NCBI RefSeq assembly: GCF_014168535.1 | Contig: NZ_CP060007.1 | Location: 2,666,001-2,730,000 of the forward strand | Direction of reading: 5' to 3' | Length of the DNA: 64,000 nucleotides | DNA from: Lacibacter sediminis | Lineage (GTDB): Bacteria; Bacteroidota; Bacteroidia; Chitinophagales; Chitinophagaceae | Part shown: positions 26,481 through 32,548 of the stretch, piece by piece | How positions within the stretch are numbered: the stretch's first letter is position 1 | How the letters are laid out: the number at the start of each line of letters is the position of its first letter | Notes under the pieces: model-generated | The model's database searches: none | What the model was told of the DNA's origin: nothing | The model's input: only the letters and a program-made list of their open reading frames with translations | Made by a program: the position numbers and the translations under genes

Positions 26481-28223
26481 ATGAACAGTTTATCAGGCTT
26501 AGACATTCTCATCTTCGTTTTTTATTTCATTCTTGTTGCCGGTTACGGTTATTGGGTTTACAATAAAAAGAAGAAAGCCACCATCTCCGCATCACATGAT
26601 TACTTTTTAGCTGAAGGTTCACTTACATGGTGGGCAATCGGTGCGTCGTTAATTGCTTCTAATATTTCGGCTGAGCAATTTATCGGCATGAGTGGTAACG
26701 GTTATTTTGTTGGTATTGCTGTAGCAGCTTACGAATGGATCGCTGCATTGGCATTGATCATCATTGCTGTTTGGTTCATGCCGGTATATTTAAAGAATAA
26801 GATCTACACCATGCCTCAGTTTTTGAAAACGAGGTATAACGAAACGGTGTCGCTCATCATGGCCATCTTCTGGTTGTTTTTATATGTATTCGTAAACCTT
26901 ACTTCTATTTTATATTTAGGAGCGATCGCTATCAGCGGATTGATCGGGCCAGAATATTTACATACTGTAATGATCGCCCTCGCTGTGTTCTCACTCATCA
27001 TTACATTGGGTGGTATGAAGGTGATCGGTTACACTGATGTTATACAGGTTGCTGTATTGATCATCGGTGGTTTTGCAACCATTTATTTTGCATTAACCAT
27101 TGTGAGTGAAAAATTTGGTTTGGGCAGAGATGCAATGGCAGGTTTCAAAACATTAATGGATCAGGCACCGGATCACTTCCACATGATCTTAGATAAACCA
27201 ACTGCTGCATCATCGCAGGAAGATGTCAACAAGTATTTGATCTTACCTGGTATTGCCATGTATTTCGCAGGTCAGTGGATCGTGAATCTGAACTACTGGG
27301 GTTGTAACCAATACATCACACAAAGAGCGTTGGGTGCTGATTTAGATACTGCACGTAAAGGAATTTTGTTTGCAGGATTCTTAAAGTTATTGATGCCGAT
27401 CATTGTAATGTTGCCGGGTATTGCTGCTTATGTGTTGCACAAGAATGGTCATCTGGAAGGATTGAGAGGAATGGATGATGCATACTCTGCAATTCTTGGT
27501 TTCTTACCATCAGGGTTAAAAGGTTTGGCCATTGCTGCATTAACTGCTGCCATCGTTGCATCACTTGCAGGCAAGCTGAACAGTATTGGTACCATCTTTA
27601 CATTGGATATTTATCTGAAATACTTCAGGAAAAAACCTGCGGCAGATCCACATGCTCCCGCTATGGATGCTGCTCCAACTCCTGTATATAATGAAGGGGA
27701 AGAGAAGAACATGGTTTGGGTTGGCAGAATGGCTGCATTGGTATCGATCGTATTAGCTGTAGTGTTTGAATGGAAAGATCTGTTAGGTATCAGTGGTGAA
27801 GGTGGCTTCACATTTATTCAGAAGTATACCGGCTTTATCAGCCCCGGTGTATTTGCCATGTTCATACTCGGTATGTTCTGGAAACGTACAACAGGTGCCG
27901 CTGCAGTTGCAGGTTTAATCACAGGCTTTGTAATGGCTATCTTCTTTAACAGCTTTGCTGTAACCGTATTTGGTCATGAAACATTGATGTACACCGCTTT
28001 CAAAAACAATGATGGTGTGTATGAAATTCCATTCCTGATCAATATGGGATGGGCCTTCTTTATCACCATGGCTGTCATGATCGGTATCAGTCTTACCGGA
28101 CCGAAGGTTAATCCAAAAGCATTTGAACTGGATAAGTCAATGTTCAAGTTGAAACCTTCTGTTATTGCCATGATCGTATTTACATTGCTTATTCTTACAG
28201 CATTGTATGTGAAGTTCTGGTAA
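26481..28223 (+). CDS. Sodium/sugar symporter (SSS family)
   Basis: This is a 580-residue, roughly 14-helix transporter of the SLC5/SSS family. Typical features are YFLAEGSLTWWAIGASLIASNISAEQ near residue 40 (sodium site region), YWGCNQYITQRALGA near residue 280 and LAGKLNSIGTIFTLDIYLKY. I start at ATG 26481; a TTG two codons earlier is less likely. It directly follows araA and so is the presumed arabinose importer. A strong terminator follows. The 77-bp gap before it carries a 12-bp palindrome, AGATTTAAATCT (26427-26438), of unknown role. Confidence 0.9.
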   Translation: MNSLSGLDILIFVFYFILVAGYGYWVYNKKKKATISASHDYFLAEGSLTWWAIGASLIASNISAEQFIGMSGNGYFVGIAVAAYEWIAALALIIIAVWFMPVYLKNKIYTMPQFLKTRYNETVSLIMAIFWLFLYVFVNLTSILYLGAIAISGLIGPEYLHTVMIALAVFSLIITLGGMKVIGYTDVIQVAVLIIGGFATIYFALTIVSEKFGLGRDAMAGFKTLMDQAPDHFHMILDKPTAASSQEDVNKYLILPGIAMYFAGQWIVNLNYWGCNQYITQRALGADLDTARKGILFAGFLKLLMPIIVMLPGIAAYVLHKNGHLEGLRGMDDAYSAILGFLPSGLKGLAIAALTAAIVASLAGKLNSIGTIFTLDIYLKYFRKKPAADPHAPAMDAAPTPVYNEGEEKNMVWVGRMAALVSIVLAVVFEWKDLLGISGEGGFTFIQKYTGFISPGVFAMFILGMFWKRTTGAAAVAGLITGFVMAIFFNSFAVTVFGHETLMYTAFKNNDGVYEIPFLINMGWAFFITMAVMIGISLTGPKVNPKAFELDKSMFKLKPSVIAMIVFTLLILTALYVKFW

Positions 28224-28248
28224 AATAAAAGTTGAACAGTTTATATAA

Positions 28249-28300
28249 ACGATCGCTCATGTAAAAATCTTTTGTTGATTTGCATGAGCGATCGTGTTTT
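28249..28300 (+). terminator. Rho-independent terminator after the symporter gene
   Basis: ACGATCGCTCATG (28249-28261) pairs perfectly over 13 bp with CATGAGCGATCGT (28283-28295), with a 21-nt loop, and is followed by GTTTTT. It ends the arabinose operon; the HAD gene starts 24 bp later. Confidence 0.85.
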
Positions 28301-28323
28301 TAGTAAGTGATAAAAAAGAAAAG

Positions 28324-28977
28324 ATGAGTGATAAGAAAGCATTTTTATTTGATTTGAATGGAACGATGATCGATGATATGCACTATCATATCAAAGCATG
28401 GCATGGCATATTGAATGAGTTAGGTGCAAATATTTCCATGGAGCGAATGAAGGAAGAATGTTATGGTAAAAATGATGAACTGCTTGAACGGATGTTCCCC
28501 GGCCGTTTTACGGAAGAAGAGAAACAGGTGATGAGTCTTGAAAAAGAAAAGCAATACCAGCAGCAGTTCAAGCCTTATTTAAAATTGTTACCTGGTTTGG
28601 ATGCGTTTCTTGCAAAGGCAAAACAAAATGATATTCCAATGGCAATTGGCTCAGCAGCCATCATGTTCAATATAGATTTTGTGTTAGACAATCTGCATAT
28701 CCGTGATCATTTTTCTGCATTGGTGAGTGCCGATGATGTGGCGGTAAGCAAACCCGATCCTGAAACATTTTTGAAATGCGCTGAACGATTAAGCGCTCAA
28801 CCTGCCGACTGTATTGTATTTGAAGATTCACCAAAAGGAGTGGAGAGTGCAAAACGTGCAGGTATGAAAGCAGTGGTGTTAACGACTATGCACGAAGAAT
28901 ATGAGTTTGATGGATTTGACCACGTGTTGATGTGCGTGAAGGATTTTAAAGATGAACGATTGCGTTCACTGGTTTAA
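28324..28977 (+). CDS. HAD-family phosphatase (beta-phosphoglucomutase-like)
   Basis: This predicted 217-residue cytoplasmic hydrolase starts at ATG 28324; the frame reaches 28294 but that part lies in the terminator. HAD motif I reads FDLNGTM: the first Asp (D10) is present but the second, usual DxD, position is Asn. Motif II is around AIGSAA, motif III is the Lys in VSKPDPETF, and motif IV is VFEDSPKGVESAKRAGM. The helical cap (ISMERMKEECYGKNDELLERMFPG) is of the beta-PGM/sugar-phosphatase type. It may dephosphorylate a sugar phosphate made by the arabinose pathway; the substrate is not deducible. Confidence 0.8.
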   Translation: MSDKKAFLFDLNGTMIDDMHYHIKAWHGILNELGANISMERMKEECYGKNDELLERMFPGRFTEEEKQVMSLEKEKQYQQQFKPYLKLLPGLDAFLAKAKQNDIPMAIGSAAIMFNIDFVLDNLHIRDHFSALVSADDVAVSKPDPETFLKCAERLSAQPADCIVFEDSPKGVESAKRAGMKAVVLTTMHEEYEFDGFDHVLMCVKDFKDERLRSLV

Positions 28978-29146
28978 GGTGGAAGGTTTAAAGGGAAGCT
29001 GTTGTTTGTTGAAATGAATATACAGTTATTGGCGTGAATAAGCGCTTATGAGATGGTATTGCACGGTTATGTTTTTTTTGCGGATTGTACTAACAACAAT
29101 ACAAAAAGTTGAACACTAAATTATTGATTTTCAAGCACGATTTTTT

Positions 29147-29170
29147 TATGATATAGCGTCTTATATCATA
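29147..29170. promoter_or_regulatory. Perfect 9-6-9 palindrome at the head of the cassette array
   Basis: TATGATATA (29147-29155) and its exact reverse complement TATATCATA (29162-29170) flank a 6-nt core, GCGTCT. Two inverted arms around a 6-nt core is the layout of tyrosine-recombinase crossover sites, and it lies 10 bp before the first cassette junction. It could equally be a repressor operator, since it covers the region just upstream of the promoter -7 box. Only the symmetry is observed; the role is inferred. Confidence 0.5.
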
Positions 29171-29178
29171 TATATTTG
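29171..29178 (+). promoter_or_regulatory. Bacteroidota -7 promoter box before cassette 1
   Basis: TATATTTG fits the TAnnTTTG consensus exactly. It ends 2 bp before the first GTT junction and 15 bp before the ATG, so it could drive the whole array like an integron Pc promoter. No clear -33 TTG is seen; only a T-run lies there. Confidence 0.6.
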
Positions 29179-29192
29179 TGTTGGCTGATATT

Positions 29193-30356
29193 ATGAAGAC
29201 CCTACTTTCAATAACATTTTTGCTGCTCTTTGCAAGTTGCTTTGGACAGACAAAGCTCCAAAAACTTATTGCCGCAGAGTACAGAGTTGACAGCCCAAGA
29301 GTTGGAAACTTTACATATCTCGTTTCATACAACTTTGCAAATGGAGTTTTACTTTCAAAAGACACAATTCTTGGTGTCCCTACAAATAGAAAAGGTATAG
29401 CAGGCTCATATGTTCGGTACGACCTTGGAAAAAATTTTATTTACAAGAACAGGTTTGTAATATCAGGTATTGGAAATGTAATTGACATTAAGACTAAGTC
29501 ATTGGTTATGGAAGAAAGTGACGACTTTATTTCAGCACATGGCGACACTTTAATATTTCACAGAGATAATATATTTACTGGAACAGGCTATCTAATGCTG
29601 GACTTAAGGTCAAGAAAATACAAATTTATCAATCAGGATGAAATGGATAAGGACAAAGACAGGAGAAGTTCCCCAGATAAATTGCATTATCTCTCTATAG
29701 ACCAATCAAAAATTCCGTACAAAATATGGCTTCATAAACTAGACAGCAAAAAGGTATTGGTAGTCACCGATGCGGGGCATGGACCAAACATTATGTATTC
29801 AAGTCAATTCCCTACAATTGAAACTCATTGGATAAATAATCATGTCTTTCTTTACGTAATTCATGAAACAAAATTTGACAGTGAGAAGAAAGACTATTCA
29901 AAAGTGACGCTTCGCAAGTATGATATTAACACTAATTCGGACACAATGTTCTTTATTCTTGATACAGTTAATAATGGAAAAACAAATGGAAGGTTTTTTA
30001 CAGATGAAATTGGTCAGTTAGTTTACAGAAGTAGTGGTTGGTCTTATCACTTGGTTGACACTTTAAAAAATGTTTTAAAAGACTATCCTTTTTACGAATT
30101 AGGTTTTGGCTTTTCAACAGCAAACAAGTCCGACAATGATGGAACTATATTAAAATACAATAATTCAGAAATAGCAAAGTATTGGTGTTCAAATGAAGTG
30201 GTTGGAAACGGAGTTATTGCAATAGAGTTTGGCGACATCGGTTCAAACCTTGCATATCCAAAAGGAATAATGACCTGGTCTAACCAGACAAAAAGTTGGA
30301 CAACAACAGTAATTCCTTGGCTTTCAAAAATAATTGGCTGGGTGGACGAAGAATAA
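29193..30356 (+). CDS. Cassette 1: secreted hypothetical protein
   Basis: This predicted 387-residue protein starts at ATG 29193, 13 bp after the cassette junction, and has a signal peptide (MKTLLSITFLLLFASCFGQ). The SC pair could be a lipobox, so it may be a lipoprotein. No family is recognised. The mature part is Tyr/Asp/Lys-rich with alternating strands (FVISGIGNVIDIKTKSLV, GTGYLMLDLRSRKYKFI), suggesting a beta-propeller-like or beta-rich fold with no obvious catalytic motif. GAC is the main Asp codon and the sequence is poorer in TG-rich codons than its neighbours, which suggests transfer. It fills its cassette. Confidence 0.7.
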   Translation: MKTLLSITFLLLFASCFGQTKLQKLIAAEYRVDSPRVGNFTYLVSYNFANGVLLSKDTILGVPTNRKGIAGSYVRYDLGKNFIYKNRFVISGIGNVIDIKTKSLVMEESDDFISAHGDTLIFHRDNIFTGTGYLMLDLRSRKYKFINQDEMDKDKDRRSSPDKLHYLSIDQSKIPYKIWLHKLDSKKVLVVTDAGHGPNIMYSSQFPTIETHWINNHVFLYVIHETKFDSEKKDYSKVTLRKYDINTNSDTMFFILDTVNNGKTNGRFFTDEIGQLVYRSSGWSYHLVDTLKNVLKDYPFYELGFGFSTANKSDNDGTILKYNNSEIAKYWCSNEVVGNGVIAIEFGDIGSNLAYPKGIMTWSNQTKSWTTTVIPWLSKIIGWVDEE

Positions 30357-30357
30357 C

Positions 30358-30559
30358 ATCAGCCAACAAAAGTATTTGCAAAAGCAGGGCTGGACCATGT
30401 AACATCAGCTATGTGAAGACATCGGCAGCAGTTCGGGCTCGACGTTCAATGTTCAGCTTTAGTTCATAACTTCAAGAACATATTTTCAATTAGGCATTTG
30501 TACCGGGCTTGACAATCAATAAATTCCCTGCCTTCGAAAATACTCGAACGTTGTATGCC
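30358..30559 (+). repeat. attC-like intercassette site 1
   Basis: This site is an imperfect palindrome of about 200 nt between cassettes 1 and 2. AGTATTTGCAAAAGCAGGG (30371-30389) pairs with CCCTGCCTTCGAAAATACT (30526-30544) with few mismatches. Outside these arms lie CAAC on the left and GTTG on the right, the putative recombination half-sites. The central part contains GTTCAGCTTT (30451-30460), a 10-mer shared with the second site and with 60,606. It is longer than most attC sites known to me. Confidence 0.65.
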
Positions 30560-30564
30560 ATTTT

Positions 30565-31320
30565 ATGACAAGAGTTCCCATTTATCTAATTTTTATTTTT
30601 TCATTTTTTCTGAATTGTAAAAATCCTGTGCCAAAGGTCAACTTAGTCGGGTCGGCTGACCCAGACATTGTTCTAGTAAATATTGAGGATGGTAACAGAG
30701 AGTTTATCAGCAAAATATTATTGAAGATTGACAGTCTTAAACCAATTTTAATTGGTATTGATGTTTTTTTTATTAGCAAAAAGACGCCACAAGAAGACTC
30801 AGCCTTAATCAATTCATTGCAGAAAGTATACAATGACATTCTGATTTACGGGTTAGGCAACAATAACCCTTTTGAACATTCAGATTCAGCATTTACACAA
30901 TACGTAACTGACGAAGGGTATCTTAAATATGACCGTACGCTTAGTCTAATCAGTAATATGACACCTTTGCCCAAAATAGAGAATACGGTTCATGAATCAT
31001 TTGCCTATAAAATCGTAAAACATTGGAAGCCGGACTTTAAGTTAGACATAAAAGAAAATCAACAAATACCGATTAATTACCAACGGACTCTTGACAAATA
31101 TTTAAAACTGGATGGCTCTCTCTTAATTGGTACAAACATTGACAATTTTGAATTGAAAGATAAAATATTCCTTGTGGGTTATATTGGCCCAGGAAGAGAA
31201 GACAAATACTCAACTCCTTTGCGATTCGTCGGAAAAGAACTTGAACATGACGAGCCAGACACATATGGACTTGTGATAATTGCAAATGAGATAAGGACAT
31301 TACTTGATTATAAAAAGTAA
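30565..31320 (+). CDS. Cassette 2: CHASE2-like sensory-domain lipoprotein
   Basis: This 251-residue protein has a lipoprotein signal (MTRVPIYLIFIFSFFLNC, Cys 18). The order of motifs fits the extracellular CHASE2 sensor domain: PDIVLVNIEDGNREF, then SLKPILIGIDVFF, then LKDKIFLVGYIGPGREDKYSTPL preceded by INYQRTL, and a final YGLVIIANEIRTLLD. CHASE2 normally sits at the N-terminus of kinases, cyclases or membrane proteins. Here nothing follows it, so it would be a free lipid-anchored sensor or binding domain. The assignment is by eye. GAC-rich Asp usage matches the other cassettes. Confidence 0.65.
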   Translation: MTRVPIYLIFIFSFFLNCKNPVPKVNLVGSADPDIVLVNIEDGNREFISKILLKIDSLKPILIGIDVFFISKKTPQEDSALINSLQKVYNDILIYGLGNNNPFEHSDSAFTQYVTDEGYLKYDRTLSLISNMTPLPKIENTVHESFAYKIVKHWKPDFKLDIKENQQIPINYQRTLDKYLKLDGSLLIGTNIDNFELKDKIFLVGYIGPGREDKYSTPLRFVGKELEHDEPDTYGLVIIANEIRTLLDYKK

Positions 31321-31325
31321 AAACA

Positions 31326-31533
31326 GGCATACAACAGACGCATTTGTGCTATTGGGGTGCGACGCAAAGCGTCGTTCAACTTCTGTACGCTGTTCAGCTT
31401 TTTGTCCCAGCTTGACATTTACTATTGAGCAACAGAATATATTTTCTACTTTAGTTCTTCGTTCGGCAGTCGCTGCCGGGGGCGACGAATAGATGAAGCC
31501 CCCAACAGCACAAATGCCTTGACGTTAGCAGCA
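31326..31533 (+). repeat. attC-like intercassette site 2
   Basis: This second imperfect palindrome lies between cassettes 2 and 3, with the same total length as the first. GCATTTGTGCTATTGGGG (31340-31357) pairs with CCCCAACAGCACAAATGC (31500-31517) with one mismatch. Inner hairpins are CGACGCAAAGCGTCG (31360-31374) and CGGCAGTCGCTGCCG (about 31464-31478). CAAC on the left and GTTA on the right are the putative half-sites. GTTCAGCTTT is at 31392-31401. Confidence 0.68.
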
Positions 31534-31541
31534 ATTGTAAA

Positions 31542-32369
31542 ATGACACAGCATCAATTTCAAGTCGGACCAATTAAGGTTAATCTACCTGACGAAAATCA
31601 AAATTATTTTTCAATTTTTCACGACTTAGCTGAATTATTTGAAGACGAGTTTCAAAGTGACGCTGTAAAAAAATTACGGAGCAAACTAAAAAATGTTAAG
31701 CCAAAGGCTTCTATTGAGTATGAAGCTGACAACACACATATTACAACATCAAACGCTGACACTTTAGTTGTAGTAATTACTGCAATCGAAGAACTTGCGA
31801 CAGAAAAATTTAAAGTTTCATTTCAACAGCTTGACACCGTACAAATAACCGAACTTCTCAAAGCTGCTAAAAAGAACAGACCTAAACCTAAGGAATGGCA
31901 AACAGGAGATGTGTTTTCAATTCCTTTGTTAAATGACACATTCGCATTCGGACAAGTTTTAGACAAAAAATACTGCACTTGTGCTTTGTTCAATTTACAA
32001 TCAGACAGTTCAACTTTGACAGAAGAACAATTTAAGAGACTGCAGCCCATTTCAATTCTTCATTTATCAAACGGCGACTTGTTAAACAATGGACATTGGA
32101 ACATTCTTTATAATCAAACCGTGACGCTTAACCCAAGTAGCGGAAGTGGTGGAAGGTTTGGTGACATTGGAAGTTCATCATATGGACAATGCAAAGCTAT
32201 GACAGACTTGGCTAATGCTTATTGGGGACTTGAACCTTGGAACGTAATGTATCGTGAAGATTATTATGACCAACTCTTGTTAAAAGGTTTGACACGACCT
32301 AAGACCGCACATGTTCTTAATGAGGCAGATAGGAAAACGTTTAGAAAAGAAAAGTTCGGGGTGGAGTAA
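31542..32369 (+). CDS. Cassette 3: protein with Imm26-like C-terminal domain
   Basis: This 275-residue cytoplasmic protein has no signal peptide. Residues 1-110 are charged, possibly helical, and unrecognised. From about residue 117, WQTGDVFSIPLLNDTFAFGQVL resembles the start of immunity protein family Imm26, and W/Y-rich blocks (GHWNILYNQ, AYWGLEPWNVMY) follow. Imm26 members usually protect against polymorphic toxins. No toxin gene is adjacent, so this could be an orphan immunity gene carried as a cassette. The family call is moderate. Asp is mostly GAC. Confidence 0.6.
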   Translation: MTQHQFQVGPIKVNLPDENQNYFSIFHDLAELFEDEFQSDAVKKLRSKLKNVKPKASIEYEADNTHITTSNADTLVVVITAIEELATEKFKVSFQQLDTVQITELLKAAKKNRPKPKEWQTGDVFSIPLLNDTFAFGQVLDKKYCTCALFNLQSDSSTLTEEQFKRLQPISILHLSNGDLLNNGHWNILYNQTVTLNPSSGSGGRFGDIGSSSYGQCKAMTDLANAYWGLEPWNVMYREDYYDQLLLKGLTRPKTAHVLNEADRKTFRKEKFGVE

Positions 32370-32548
32370 GCTGACGAACAACATGCTGCTAACATTGGTA
32401 TTGCCAATAGAATACTCCATCATTTCATCCCAATTGTCTATTTTTCAACTTTCTTAAAAAAATTAATTTGCGTTACATTTGGCGAGGATAACCAATCATC
32501 AGAACGATCATGATTGATCGCTATCCTTCAAAAAGCTATACGATTGCC

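Larger units (their letters stand above)
29180..32393 (+). mobile_element. Integron-like array of three single-gene cassettes
   Basis: Three same-strand genes are each bracketed by a private 10-bp inverted repeat: GTTGGCTGAT (29180-29189) with ATCAGCCAAC (30358-30367); GTTGTATGCC (30550-30559) with GGCATACAAC (31326-31335); GTTAGCAGCA (31524-31533) with TGCTGCTAAC (32384-32393). Each gene starts 13-18 bp after its GTT and stops 1-14 bp before its AAC repeat. In integrons, the R'' half-site (ending AAC) at a cassette's end is complementary to the R' half-site (beginning GTT) at the same cassette's start, so this arrangement is what exchangeable cassettes would leave. The classical RYYYAAC/GTTRRRY consensus is met only at AAC/GTT. 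No integrase is present in the window. Asp is mostly GAC in the cassette genes, unlike the flanking genes. Confidence 0.7.

Noticed and set aside
29147..29170. Chromosomal dif site (XerCD)
   Set aside because: The 9-6-9 layout resembles dif, but the arms do not resemble dif arms as I remember them and the site sits at a gene array head. Kept only as an uncharacterised palindrome.
31360..31374. CGACGCAAAGCGTCG hairpin as a transcription terminator
   Set aside because: No T-tract follows; it fits better as an inner hairpin of the intercassette site.
30358..31533. Insertion sequence remnants between the cassette genes
   Set aside because: No transposase fragments, target duplications or matching terminal repeats across the whole region; the repeats pair within each gene unit instead.
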